DNA of 64,000 nt from the NCBI GenBank assembly GCA_963736455.1, contig CAVTON010000001.1:186001-250000 (forward strand), in the 5' to 3' direction. The position numbers were made by a program, and so were the translations under genes. This stretch comes from DAHUXD01 sp963736455. GTDB lineage: Bacteria > Acidobacteriota > Thermoanaerobaculia > UBA5066 > Gp7-AA6. Shown piece by piece: positions 18,643 to 27,505 of the stretch. Under the pieces are notes generated by a model, which had not been told where the DNA came from, ran no database searches, and saw nothing but the letters and a program-made list of their open reading frames with translations. Numbering within the stretch: the stretch's first letter is position 1; the number at the start of each line of letters is the position of its first letter.

Positions 18643-20385
18643 ATGAAGAGTTTGGGCACGACCCGGGTCCTTCGTGCGACGCTGGCCGCCGCGGCGTCTC
18701 TTTTCGCCGCCGGCGTCTTGCGCGCGCAGTCGCCGTCGGTCCTCTCGTCCGTCCCGGGGGACCGGCAGACGATGCCGCTTCCCGCGGCCGAGAAGGACGG
18801 GATCCATCTGACCCTCGAGCAGGCGATCGGACTGGCGCTGGCGAACAATACGGACTTGAACGTCACCATCAACGCGGCCGAGTCGTTCCAGTACAACCTG
18901 CTCTCGAACGAGGGGATCTTCGACCCCCTGCTCCAGGGCTTCGCGAACCGCAACCATCTGGAGACGCCCTCCTCGAGCCAGCTCTCCGGCGCGCCGATCA
19001 GCGTCGACCAGGACACGTACAACTACGGGGCGAGCGTGACGCAGCTGGCGCCGTGGGGCGGTCAGTTCACCCTCGGCACGACGGGCGGACGCCTCGCGAC
19101 CAACTCTCAGTTCTTCAACGTCAATCCGTCCTTCAACGCGGGCCTGCAGCTCTCGATGACGCAGCCCCTGCTGCGCAACTTCGGCATGACCGCGACCAAG
19201 TGGAACATCTGGATCGCGAAGGATCAGCGCGACTCGGCCTACCAGGCGTTCGTCCGGAGCGTGCAGACCGGCATCGACTCCGTCATCCAGGCGTACTGGA
19301 ACCTGGCATACGCCTACGAAAACCTGAAGGTCAAGCTCGAGACGAAGGCGATCGCCGTCGAGCTGAACCGCATCACCAAGATCAAGATCGACGTCGGCTC
19401 GCTCGCGCCGATCGACATCGTGCAGACCGAGGTCAACATCGCCACGGCCGACCAGGACATCATCAACGCCGAGGGCGCGATTGGCCTGGCCCAGGATCAG
19501 CTCAAGCGGCAGATCACCGTGGACCCGCAGAAATGGGCCCCGGACCCGATCATTCCGGTCGATCCCGTGCGGGTCGAGCAGGAGCGGTTCGATCTCGACG
19601 GCGGCATGCAAACGGCGCTGGCGACACGCCCGGAGATCCTGGAGGCGGCCTACTCCGTGGATTCCCAGAAGGTCCGCTACGACTACTGGTCGAACCAGGT
19701 CCTTCCGCAGCTGAACCTCGTCGGCAGCTTCGGGACGCTCGGACAGGGCGGCACGTTCTTCGTGGATCCGTGCACGTCGCTGACTCCGCCGCCTTCCTGC
19801 AACGGACCCAATCCTCCGCCGCCGGTCATCGTGGCGAACAACGGGCTCGGCAACGCCTACAACCAGACGCTGAACCGCAACTTCAAGAACTGGTCGATCG
19901 GCCTGACGGTGTCGTATCCGATCCTGAACCGCTCGGCCGTCGGGCAGCGCGGCGCCGCCAAGTACCTCTTCGAGTCGGACAAGGCGACACTCACGACGAC
20001 CGAGCAGAACGTGATCGTCGAGGTGCGCAACGCTCACCGGGCCATCGACACGGCCGAGAGGCAGATCGTGGCCGCGGCCAAGGGCCGCGAGCTGGCCGAG
20101 CGCAACCTCGACGCCGCGCGCAAGAAATACGAGAACGGGATGACGACGGGGTTCGAGGTTTCGCAGCTCCAGTCGAGCCTCTCCGACGCGCGTTCCCAGG
20201 AGCTGAACGCCCTCGTCATCTACCGCAAGGCCGTCTCCGCGTACCACGTCGCCGTCTCGGACATCCTCGAGTGGAAGGGGATCAAGATCGAAGGACTCCC
20301 CGCCGACATGACGCCCCCCGCCAACTTCGAGACGCGCACCGCGCAGCGGCTGGGGTCCGCCTCGGCGACGAGCGCGGCTCCCTGA
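18643..20385 (+). CDS. TolC-family outer membrane efflux protein
   Basis: A 580-residue outer membrane channel. A signal peptide runs to about residue 30 (AAAASLFAAGVLRAQ). Two OEP repeats follow, with LTLEQAIGLALANNTDLN at the start, and coiled-coil stretches such as RQIVAAAKGRELAERNLDAARKKYENGM near the end, as in TolC barrels with periplasmic helices. At 580 residues it is longer than E. coli TolC. AAAGGAG precedes the ATG. The next gene begins inside its stop codon (TGATG). Partners may be the ATPase at 21212 or the MacAB-like set at 45691-48903; it carries no membrane fusion protein here. Confidence 0.88.
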   Translation: MKSLGTTRVLRATLAAAASLFAAGVLRAQSPSVLSSVPGDRQTMPLPAAEKDGIHLTLEQAIGLALANNTDLNVTINAAESFQYNLLSNEGIFDPLLQGFANRNHLETPSSSQLSGAPISVDQDTYNYGASVTQLAPWGGQFTLGTTGGRLATNSQFFNVNPSFNAGLQLSMTQPLLRNFGMTATKWNIWIAKDQRDSAYQAFVRSVQTGIDSVIQAYWNLAYAYENLKVKLETKAIAVELNRITKIKIDVGSLAPIDIVQTEVNIATADQDIINAEGAIGLAQDQLKRQITVDPQKWAPDPIIPVDPVRVEQERFDLDGGMQTALATRPEILEAAYSVDSQKVRYDYWSNQVLPQLNLVGSFGTLGQGGTFFVDPCTSLTPPPSCNGPNPPPPVIVANNGLGNAYNQTLNRNFKNWSIGLTVSYPILNRSAVGQRGAAKYLFESDKATLTTTEQNVIVEVRNAHRAIDTAERQIVAAAKGRELAERNLDAARKKYENGMTTGFEVSQLQSSLSDARSQELNALVIYRKAVSAYHVAVSDILEWKGIKIEGLPADMTPPANFETRTAQRLGSASATSAAP

Positions 20386-21122
20386 TGGCCGAGGAGGCCG
20401 CGGCCGCCGCGGCGGCCTCTCCGGCGGGCCCCGACTCCGCCCTCGGGCGCATGGTCGGGACCTTCGTCTCTCCGGTGCGCACGTTCGCGGCGATCGCCGC
20501 CCGGCCGACCTTTCTCGCTCCGCTGGTTCTCTGGAGCGCGCTGTCATTCCTGGTCGGGCAGGTCATCCTGCCGCGGGTCGACTGGCGCGCCGTCATCGCG
20601 GAGGCCACCGCCCATCGGGATCCTCCCCTGACGGAGGCGCAGCTCGATCAGGCCGCCGAGATGCAGAAGCGGATCGCCTGGTTTCGCGAGGGAGCCTTCG
20701 CGCTGGTCCCGGCCATTTTCGTCCTCGTGACCGCAGGCGCCATGTGGGTCGGTTGCCAGGCATTCGGATGGGAGCTGCTCTTCCGGCAGTCCTTCGGGGT
20801 CACGACGCACGCGTTTCTTCCGTCGGTTCTCGGGTCCCTCGCACTCTTCGCCGTCGTCTGGAACCAGCCGACGGTCGACCTGATGGGGCTCGAAGACCGG
20901 CTTCACACGAATCTTGGGTTCCTGGTCGACCGGCACGTGGACAAGACGCTCCACTCCCTGCTGGGCTCGGTCGACGTGCTTTCGTTCTGGACGATGGCCC
21001 TCCTGGTGCTCGGCCTTTCCTCGGCGACCGGCGCCCGGCGCGGCCGCATGGCGGCGCTGGTGGTCTCGCTCTGGGGCCTGTACGTGCTCGGGAAGGCCGG
21101 ATTCGGGATGATCTTCTCCTAG
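20385..21122 (+). CDS. Yip1-family membrane protein
   Basis: A 245-residue inner-membrane protein with about five hydrophobic helices. The opening MVGTFVSPVRTFAAIAARP resembles the Yip1 domain (PF04893) start 'F..P..tF..I...P', and helices at APLVLWSALSFLVGQ, LVPAIFVLVTAGAMWVG, VLGSLALFAVVW and MALLVLGLSSATGARRG are typical of bacterial YIP1 proteins. An Ala-rich tail precedes them. It begins inside the TolC-like stop (TGATG) and is followed 89 bases later by an ATPase. Bacterial roles of this family are unknown; linkage suggests envelope transport. Confidence 0.75.
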   Translation: MAEEAAAAAAASPAGPDSALGRMVGTFVSPVRTFAAIAARPTFLAPLVLWSALSFLVGQVILPRVDWRAVIAEATAHRDPPLTEAQLDQAAEMQKRIAWFREGAFALVPAIFVLVTAGAMWVGCQAFGWELLFRQSFGVTTHAFLPSVLGSLALFAVVWNQPTVDLMGLEDRLHTNLGFLVDRHVDKTLHSLLGSVDVLSFWTMALLVLGLSSATGARRGRMAALVVSLWGLYVLGKAGFGMIFS

Positions 21123-21211
21123 ACGCAGAAGGGCTTATTCTCGGGCCATGCACGAGCGGCGAAACACTGCGGCCGGGAAATCGTAGAAAAGGGACGGGGG
21201 AGTCTGCCGAC

Positions 21212-21931
21212 ATGCTGATCGACATTCGGGAAATCACGAAGGTCTACCAGATGGGGGAGCAGAGGGTCGCCGCGCTGGCCGGCGTCTCCCTCGGCGTGGA
21301 GCCCGGCGAGTACGTGGCGATCATGGGACCCTCGGGCTCCGGCAAGTCCACGCTCATGAACCTGATCGGCTGCCTCGACACCCCGACCTCCGGCTCCTAC
21401 GTGCTCAATGGCAAGGAAGTCGCGAAGATGACCGACGACGAGCTCGCCGCGATCCGAAACCAGGAGATCGGGTTCGTTTTTCAGACGTTCAACCTGCTTC
21501 CGAGGACCTCGGCCCTGCAGCAGGTCGAGCTGCCCCTGGTCTACGGCGGGGTCTCGAAGAAGGACCGGCACGACCGCGCGGTCCGGGCCTTGAACGCGGT
21601 CGGCCTCGGCGACCGCATGAACCACACGCCGAACGAGCTGTCGGGCGGCCAGCGCCAGCGCGTCGCCGTGGCCCGGGCTCTGATCAACGACCCGAGCATC
21701 CTGCTCGCCGACGAGCCCACGGGCAACCTCGACTCGCAGACGGGCACCGAGATCATGACCCTCTTCGGCGAGCTCAACGCGAAGGGAAACACCATCGTCC
21801 TGGTAACGCACGAGGAAGACATCGCGGCGCATGCTCGCCGCATCGTCCGGCTGAAGGACGGAAAGATCCGCGACGACCAGCCGAACGACCGCGTGGCGCC
21901 GCCCCTCGTCTCGGTCGGAGCGCCCTCCTAA
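21212..21931 (+). CDS. MacB/LolD-type ABC ATPase
   Basis: A 239-residue ATPase of the MacB/LolD/FtsE group, which drives mechanotransmission rather than classic transport. Walker A is MGPSGSGKSTLMNLIGCLD, Q-loop VFQTFNLLPRTSALQQVELP, signature LSGGQRQRVAVARAL, Walker B LLADEPTGNLDS. GGGACGGGGGAG precedes the ATG. It is strikingly like the macB ATPase at 46959, sharing YQMGE near the N-terminus and NLLPRTSAL. No permease follows; with the TolC-like and Yip1 genes upstream it may serve a MacB-type permease encoded elsewhere. Confidence 0.88.
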   Translation: MLIDIREITKVYQMGEQRVAALAGVSLGVEPGEYVAIMGPSGSGKSTLMNLIGCLDTPTSGSYVLNGKEVAKMTDDELAAIRNQEIGFVFQTFNLLPRTSALQQVELPLVYGGVSKKDRHDRAVRALNAVGLGDRMNHTPNELSGGQRQRVAVARALINDPSILLADEPTGNLDSQTGTEIMTLFGELNAKGNTIVLVTHEEDIAAHARRIVRLKDGKIRDDQPNDRVAPPLVSVGAPS

Positions 21932-21971
21932 GGCCCCGGTCTCCTTCGGCGAGCCGCCGGCGCGGCCGGGT

Positions 21972-21977
21972 TAGAAT
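21972..21977 (+). promoter_or_regulatory. -10 element TAGAAT of the RsbU-like gene
   Basis: TAGAAT ends nine bases before the GTG start of the phosphatase gene with no Shine-Dalgarno sequence between, predicting a leaderless message. Confidence 0.55.
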
Positions 21978-21986
21978 CCGGCCGCC

Positions 21987-23252
21987 GTGGCAACCGGAAA
22001 ATTCCTGTTTCGGCAGGTCGAGAAGGCCATCCAGGCGATCGAGCGCACCGCCGACGCCTCGGCCACGATCATGCAGACGGCCTCGACCGTCATCGAGCAG
22101 TTCTCCGACGCCCTCGGTGTGCGCGGCGGGCGCCTCTACGAGCGCCGGGACGGGGGATACGAGCTCGTCCGGACGTTCGGCAACGTGCCGGCGATCGCTC
22201 CCGGCCTGTTCGTGCCCGAAGAATACCCGCCGATCCTGCGCGTGGTCGACGAGGGCGTCGTGGTGATGGACCTGACCGCCCCCGGCGTCGACCCCGAGCT
22301 CGAGCGCCAACTCGGGGCGGAGCGGTTCGCGGCGATCGCGGTCGGCGACGACGAGTACATCCTGGCGTTCTCGGTGGACCCCGGGGCGCCGGAGGACGAC
22401 CTGGTGGCCTCGCTCGGGATCCTCCGGCTGGCCGTCGACCAGAAGCTCCGGCAGGACCGGTACATCTCGGCCCTCCAGGAGGCGCGACGCATCCAGATGT
22501 CGATCCTCCCCAAGAGGGCCCTGCGGCGCGGAGAGCTCGAGATCGCGGGGTTCACCACGCCCGCGGAGCTGGTCGGTGGGGATTACTTCGATTTCATCCC
22601 CGTGTCCGACCGCATCCTGGGGATCGCGATCGCCGATGCATCCGGCCATGGCCTTCCCGCGGCGCTGCAGGTGCGGGACGTCTACACCGGCCTGCGCATG
22701 GCGGTCGAGCGGGACTTCAAGATCGTACGCACGGTCGAGCGGCTGAACCGCATCATCCACGAGTCACGCCTGACGACCCGGTTCGTGTCGCTCTTCTACG
22801 GCGAGATCGAGGACAACGACAGCGTCATGTACGTCAACGCGGGGCACCCGCACCCGCTCCACTTTCACGGCGGCAGCGTCACGCCGCTCGTCCAGACGGG
22901 GCTCGTCCTCGGGCCGACGGCCCACGCCACCTACACACGGGGCTACCGCCGGCTCGAGCCGGGCGACGCGCTGCTTCTCTACACGGATGGAATGGTCGAG
23001 GCCCACGGCGCCGACGGGGACGAGTTCGGCGTGGGACGGCTCACGCGCGCCTTCCTCGCGATTCGCGACTGGCCGTGCGACGAGATCGCGCGCGAGCTGA
23101 TCAACAAGGTCGGCGACTGGTCGGGAGGGGGAGAGCCCGAGGACGACCGCACGGTCGTGGTCATCAAGCGCCACTTCGGGCCCGCGCCGGCCGCCGACGA
23201 GAAACGGCCGACCGGATCGGCTCCGACGCTGCCCCGCATCGGACCGGGGTAG
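21987..23252 (+). CDS. RsbU/SpoIIE-type PP2C serine phosphatase with GAF-like domain
   Basis: A 421-residue cytoplasmic signalling protein. A GAF-like domain (about 20-170) senses an unknown signal; the C-terminal PPM phosphatase domain (about 185-405) has the opening ARRIQMSILPKRALRRGELE, the metal-binding ELVGGDYFDFIPVSD and IADASGHGLPAAL, and LLLYTDGMVEAHG, then EDDRTVVVIKR. Such enzymes dephosphorylate anti-sigma antagonists in partner switching. No STAS or anti-sigma gene is adjacent. The start is GTG with TAGAAT nine bases before. Confidence 0.9.
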   Translation: MATGKFLFRQVEKAIQAIERTADASATIMQTASTVIEQFSDALGVRGGRLYERRDGGYELVRTFGNVPAIAPGLFVPEEYPPILRVVDEGVVVMDLTAPGVDPELERQLGAERFAAIAVGDDEYILAFSVDPGAPEDDLVASLGILRLAVDQKLRQDRYISALQEARRIQMSILPKRALRRGELEIAGFTTPAELVGGDYFDFIPVSDRILGIAIADASGHGLPAALQVRDVYTGLRMAVERDFKIVRTVERLNRIIHESRLTTRFVSLFYGEIEDNDSVMYVNAGHPHPLHFHGGSVTPLVQTGLVLGPTAHATYTRGYRRLEPGDALLLYTDGMVEAHGADGDEFGVGRLTRAFLAIRDWPCDEIARELINKVGDWSGGGEPEDDRTVVVIKRHFGPAPAADEKRPTGSAPTLPRIGPG

Positions 23253-23273
23253 CCGGTCCGAGCGCGGAGCGCC

Positions 23274-24206
23274 TCAGCGACGCCTGTGGCGGTCCCGGAA
23301 GAACTCCGCGGTCGCCTGCAGTCCTTTCTCGAGCGAAGTCCAGGGCGGAAGCTCGAAGTCGCGCCGCACGAGGGAACCGTCGAGGACGCTGCGCATCTGC
23401 TCGCCGGCCGGCGCCGGGACGTGGGGCGGCGAGGCCGAGTATCCGTACTCCCGAGCGAGGAGCCCGAAGAGGCGGTTCACGGACGTCTCGACCCCGGTCC
23501 CGAGGTTCCACACCCCGCTTTTCTCGCTCCGCGCCGCGCGGGACGCCGCTTCGACGAGATCGCCCACGAAGACGTAGTCGCGCGTCTGCTCGCCGTCGCC
23601 GTTGATCCTGAGCGCCCGGTTCCCGAGCATCGCCTCCGAGAAGATCGCCACGACGCCGGCCTCGCCGGTCCCGTCCTGCCAGGGACCGTAGACGTTGGCG
23701 TAGCGGAAGACCTGCGTGCGCAGGCCGTGCACGACCCGGTAGTAGTGCATGTACTTCTCGATCGAGAGCTTCGCGCAGCCGTAGGGCGAGACGGGATTGG
23801 TCGGGTGGCTCTCCGTCGCCGGGCGGCCGCCCTCCGGCTCGCCGTAGATCGCTCCGCCGGTCGAGGAAAATAGGACCTGGGGCGTCCCGGCGCGCCGCAT
23901 GGCCTCGAAGATCCTCAGGCTTCCGATGATGTTCGCGCGGGCGTCGCCGATCGGGTCCGCCACCGAATGGCGCAGGTCGATCTGCGCGGCATGATGCGAG
24001 ACGAACGCGATCCTCTCCTCCCGCAGCAGAGGCTCGAGGTCGGCCTCGGCGATGTCGGCCTGGACGAAGCGCGCGCCGTCCGGAAGACGTTCGCGGCGTC
24101 CCGACGACAGGTCGTCGACGATGACGACGCGGTGCCCGTCGGCGAGATGCCGCTTCGCCATGTGCGAGCCGATGAAGCCCGCGCCCCCGGTGACGAGGAT
24201 GTTCAT
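23274..24206 (-). CDS. NAD-dependent sugar epimerase (UDP-glucose 4-epimerase-like)
   Basis: A 310-residue extended SDR enzyme. MNILVTGGAGFIGSHMA binds NAD; the catalytic triad is visible as SSTGGAIYG (Ser) and SPYGCAKLSIEKY (Tyr-x3-Lys); RYANVYGPWQDG is typical of GalE/RmlB-like proteins. AAAGGA precedes the ATG. It probably supplies a nucleotide sugar for surface polysaccharide. The precise substrate (UDP-glucose, UDP-GlcNAc or dTDP-glucose) cannot be settled. It is divergent from mpg with 29 bases between. Confidence 0.87.
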   Translation of the reverse strand: MNILVTGGAGFIGSHMAKRHLADGHRVVIVDDLSSGRRERLPDGARFVQADIAEADLEPLLREERIAFVSHHAAQIDLRHSVADPIGDARANIIGSLRIFEAMRRAGTPQVLFSSTGGAIYGEPEGGRPATESHPTNPVSPYGCAKLSIEKYMHYYRVVHGLRTQVFRYANVYGPWQDGTGEAGVVAIFSEAMLGNRALRINGDGEQTRDYVFVGDLVEAASRAARSEKSGVWNLGTGVETSVNRLFGLLAREYGYSASPPHVPAPAGEQMRSVLDGSLVRRDFELPPWTSLEKGLQATAEFFRDRHRRR

Positions 24207-24235
24207 ACAATCCTTTCGATGAGGCGAGTCTCCGC

Positions 24236-24847
24236 ATGATAGCGAACAATCGCCCCGATGCCCGGGTGGTCCTGGACGCCGAGCTCGAGAGGCTCGTACG
24301 GCCCGGCCGGGAATTCTTTCGTCGACCCACCGTCGCCGTGGCGCGCTCGCTCGTCGGCGCATGGCTCGTACGGAGATGGCGGGGTCGCTGGTACGGCGGC
24401 CGCATCGTCGAGACCGAGGCATATCTCGGGGCGCGGGATCGAGCGGCGCACTCGTGGGCGGGCCGCCGCACCGCCCGGGTCGAGCCGATGTACGCGGACG
24501 GGGGACACCTCTACGTGTTTCTCGTCTACGGCATGCATCACTGCGCCAACGTGGTCACCCGCACGGCCGGCGTCCCGGAGGCCGTCCTCCTGCGAGCGGC
24601 GGAGGGGCCGGCCCGCGCTCCGGCGCGGCTGATGGCGGGTCCGGGAAAGCTCTGCGCCGCTCTCGGCGTGCGGACCTCGCACAGCGGCCTCGACTTGCTC
24701 GGCGGTCCTCTCGGCATCCTGGTTCCCCGGCGCCGGTCCCGGCCGCGCCTCGCCGTCTCGGCCCGCATCGGGATCGATTACGCGGGCGACGCGAAAAACT
24801 GGCCGCTCCGGTTCTACGACCGGGATTCCGCCGCGGTGTCCCGGTAG
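24236..24847 (+). CDS. mpg: 3-methyladenine DNA glycosylase (AAG/MPG family)
   Basis: A 203-residue base-excision repair enzyme removing alkylated purines. The family core is complete: GGRIVETEAYLGARDRAAHS with the catalytic Glu, YADGGHLYVFLVYGMHHCANVV, LLRAAEG, GPGKLCAALGV and the C-terminal RIGIDYAGDAKNWPLRFY. Length is normal. TACAAT at 24206-24211, overlapping the start of the divergent epimerase, is a candidate -10 with a leader of about 17 bases. Confidence 0.93.
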   Translation: MIANNRPDARVVLDAELERLVRPGREFFRRPTVAVARSLVGAWLVRRWRGRWYGGRIVETEAYLGARDRAAHSWAGRRTARVEPMYADGGHLYVFLVYGMHHCANVVTRTAGVPEAVLLRAAEGPARAPARLMAGPGKLCAALGVRTSHSGLDLLGGPLGILVPRRRSRPRLAVSARIGIDYAGDAKNWPLRFYDRDSAAVSR

Positions 24848-25141
24848 AGCAATACGGCTCTTCACGGCGCAACGAGGAGCTCAGGCGCGCGGTCGAGCGC
24901 CGTCCGCAAGCCCCGCGCCGGTGGCGAAGGCAGGCCGACGAGAAAGTGAAGCAACGGCTCGCGGGCTGCCGAAAAACGGATGCGGGCGTCGTGTCCGGCA
25001 CTCTGCATCCGGCGCCCGTTCCAGGGTGTGGCGACTCGAGGCTCCATCGCGTTTGAGCGGCCGCCGGCGCTCACGTGCCGGCCAGCTTCGGGTCATGGCG
25101 GCGCTCGTCGCGCCATCCCACACCCTTTTTCCGCACCCCGG
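24848..25141 (+). other. 294-base intergenic region between convergent genes
   Basis: No convincing gene. Two inverted repeats lie near the right end: GCCGGC arms around 25063-25081, and ATGGCG (25095-25100) with CGCCAT (25111-25116), the latter followed ten bases on by five T. This could be a weak terminator for mpg, but the distance and stem make it doubtful. Frames open across here have no ribosome site or recognisable motif. Confidence 0.4.
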
Positions 25142-27460
25142 CTAGTGGGCGAGGAGAGGGAGCTGCCCGGGACCCGGCTCGGAGGTCGAGACGACGGCGT
25201 TCTTGCCGCCGTGTTTGGCCCGATAGAGCGCCGCGTCGGCTTTCTCGACCAGGTCGCGCTTTTCCGCGGCGTCTTCGGGATAGGTGGAGAGGCCGATCGA
25301 GACGGTGGCTCGCAGGACCTGGCGCGAGTCGGGCATGCGAAAGAGGCGCTCGTCGATGCGCCGGCGGACGCGCTCGGCCACGATGAGAGCCTCGGCGGCG
25401 GGCGTCTCCGGAAGGACGACGGCGAACTCGTCGCCGCCGTACCGGGCGAGCAGGTCCATGTCGCCGCGCACCTCGCTGCGGATCTCCGCCACGATTCCCT
25501 GGAGGATCGCGTCGCCGACCGGGTGCCCGAACCGGTCGTTGATCGTCTTGAAGTCGTCGATGTCGAGCATCAGGACGGTGAGCGGCCGTCCCAGGCGTTC
25601 GGCGCGCCCGAGCTCCCGCTGCAGGACCTCCTGGAAGTGGCGGTGGTTGTAGGCGCCGGTCAGGGAGTCCCGGATCGACTGCTCGTGGGCCTCGTTGTAG
25701 GACCGGGCGTTTTCGATGGCCGTGACCGCCTGGTTCGCGAAGATCTCGAGCGACCGAATCGTCTCGATCGAAGGAGAGCGGCCGCTGCGGGGCTCCTCGA
25801 CGCGCAGGCAGCCGAGCAGGCGGTCGTCGGAGTAGAGCGGGATCCAGAGGACCTCGTTCGATCCCCAGCCGTCGTCGCTGGCGGCGAGCACGCGCCGCGT
25901 CGCCGCCCCCGGATCGAGTCCCGCCTCGCGGGGGGTCCGTTCGCGCACGTGGTACGACTTGGAAACGCGGTTCCGATCGTTCCAGTGCCGGGTGATCTCC
26001 TCCGCGGGCACGCTGTCCTCGGGTCCCGGATCCCGGGTCCCCGGCGCGCCGACGCGGGCCCGCGCCGCGAAGACGTTCTTCTCCCGGTCGTAGAGCGAGA
26101 GGACGACCCTCTGGAACCCGAGGCTCTTCGCCACGGCCGAGGCGATCGAGCGGAACAGGTCGTCCAGCGTGCGGTTGCGCTTGAGATCGTTGGAGATCTC
26201 GAGGATCTGATCGAGGGTCTCGGCCCGTTCGCGGTTCCTCTCCGAGAGGTCCTGAACCTGGGCGCGGACGGAGCGGTCCTGCAGCACGACGGCGATGTGA
26301 TCCGCGATCGTGCGGAGCGTTTCCAGCGTCTCGGGCTGGTGGAGGGCGGGCGACCCGCTCTCGAGAACGAGCAGGCCGGAGTGCATCTCGAAAGTCGAGA
26401 GCGCCACGCGGACCTGGTAGGGAGTGGCCGCGGCGAGCCGGAGCTCGCGACCCTCGCCGGCCGACAGCTCACAGAGCCCGGCGGCCCGGTCGACGCGGCG
26501 CTCGTCGATGCGGCCGCGTCGGGCCCAGGCCAGGACCTCGCTGCGCCGGGCCTCGGTGTTCTCCGAGAGATGGACCACCAGGTCGTCTTCCGTGTCGCCG
26601 GTCCACTCGAGGATCGCCATGGCCTCGACGGGAAGCAGCCGCGCCACGGCCGCGAAGACCCGCTCGTACCGGTCGACGCGGGCGTTGACGCCGAAGGTCA
26701 CGGAGATGTCGCGCATCGCGTCGAGCTCGCGGTTCTGCCGCGAGACCTCTTCCACGCGACGCTCCATCGACGAGAGGTTGCGCATGACGACGGAGGCGAG
26801 CACGACCGGAAAGAACGCGAGCAGGGTCCCGGCGGCGCCGTAGGCGGGATAGATCAGGACCTCGAGGATCACGATGGGAGCGAGCAGGGCCAGGGCGACG
26901 AACTGAAAGAGCGCGATCTCGGGGAGCCGATTGCGGGGAACGGCCCCGGACAGGTCGAGGTAGGCGAAGACGAAGGCCGTGTTGACGAGGAAAAAGACGA
27001 GGAGCACCGCCACGGCGAGCGCGCCCACGGCGACCGGGCCGCCGCCGGCGACGTGCAGCGCGTCGGCGAACAGGGCGGAGGCCGCATAGGCCACGGAGAG
27101 CTGCGCCAGGTCGAACGTGCTCGAGAGAGTCCAGCGCCGGTTCTTGCCGAGCAGCTTGGCCACGGCATCGGCGGCGACGCAGACCAGCATGGCGGCCCCC
27201 GGAGAGCGCAGCAGGAGGATCGCCGGCGCGAGGGCGGCCGCCTCGAGCCCGACGTAGTTGTCGCCGTAGCGGACCCGCAGGCGAAACGCCAGGACTCCGA
27301 GGGCGGTGAAGAAGAGAATCTGGGGCAGGCGGTCCCACGGGATGCCCGGGGACAGCACGGCCAGCAGCACGGCGCCGACGGCGCACACGGCGACCTGGAG
27401 CAGGTGGAAGGCTCGCGGGGGATGGAGTGGAGCGAGAGTCAGGGGTCCTCCGGTCGGCAC
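25142..27460 (-). CDS. Multi-helix membrane GAF-GGDEF diguanylate cyclase
   Basis: A protein of up to 772 residues. Residues 15-235 hold about six membrane helices in a MASE-like input module; two GAF-like regions follow (about 250-400 and 420-590), then the GGDEF domain from about 600 with DSLTGAYNHRHF, LDIDDFKTINDRFGHPVGD and the active loop ARYGGDEFAVVLPE. The inhibitory RxxD position five residues before GGDEF reads GDMD, so canonical product inhibition is probably absent. GTG at 27460 directly abuts TAGAAT (27466-27461), so the real start could lie a little downstream. Catalyses c-di-GMP synthesis. Confidence 0.88.
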   Translation of the reverse strand: MPTGGPLTLAPLHPPRAFHLLQVAVCAVGAVLLAVLSPGIPWDRLPQILFFTALGVLAFRLRVRYGDNYVGLEAAALAPAILLLRSPGAAMLVCVAADAVAKLLGKNRRWTLSSTFDLAQLSVAYAASALFADALHVAGGGPVAVGALAVAVLLVFFLVNTAFVFAYLDLSGAVPRNRLPEIALFQFVALALLAPIVILEVLIYPAYGAAGTLLAFFPVVLASVVMRNLSSMERRVEEVSRQNRELDAMRDISVTFGVNARVDRYERVFAAVARLLPVEAMAILEWTGDTEDDLVVHLSENTEARRSEVLAWARRGRIDERRVDRAAGLCELSAGEGRELRLAAATPYQVRVALSTFEMHSGLLVLESGSPALHQPETLETLRTIADHIAVVLQDRSVRAQVQDLSERNRERAETLDQILEISNDLKRNRTLDDLFRSIASAVAKSLGFQRVVLSLYDREKNVFAARARVGAPGTRDPGPEDSVPAEEITRHWNDRNRVSKSYHVRERTPREAGLDPGAATRRVLAASDDGWGSNEVLWIPLYSDDRLLGCLRVEEPRSGRSPSIETIRSLEIFANQAVTAIENARSYNEAHEQSIRDSLTGAYNHRHFQEVLQRELGRAERLGRPLTVLMLDIDDFKTINDRFGHPVGDAILQGIVAEIRSEVRGDMDLLARYGGDEFAVVLPETPAAEALIVAERVRRRIDERLFRMPDSRQVLRATVSIGLSTYPEDAAEKRDLVEKADAALYRAKHGGKNAVVSTSEPGPGQLPLLAH

Positions 27461-27505
27461 ATTCTACGACGGCGCGGCCCCCGGCGGAGGGAAAGGCCCC
27501 GCCGG

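Noticed and set aside
25090..25131. Intrinsic terminator of mpg
   Set aside because: The stem is only six pairs with a ten-base loop and the five T start ten bases after it; kept only as a weak note.
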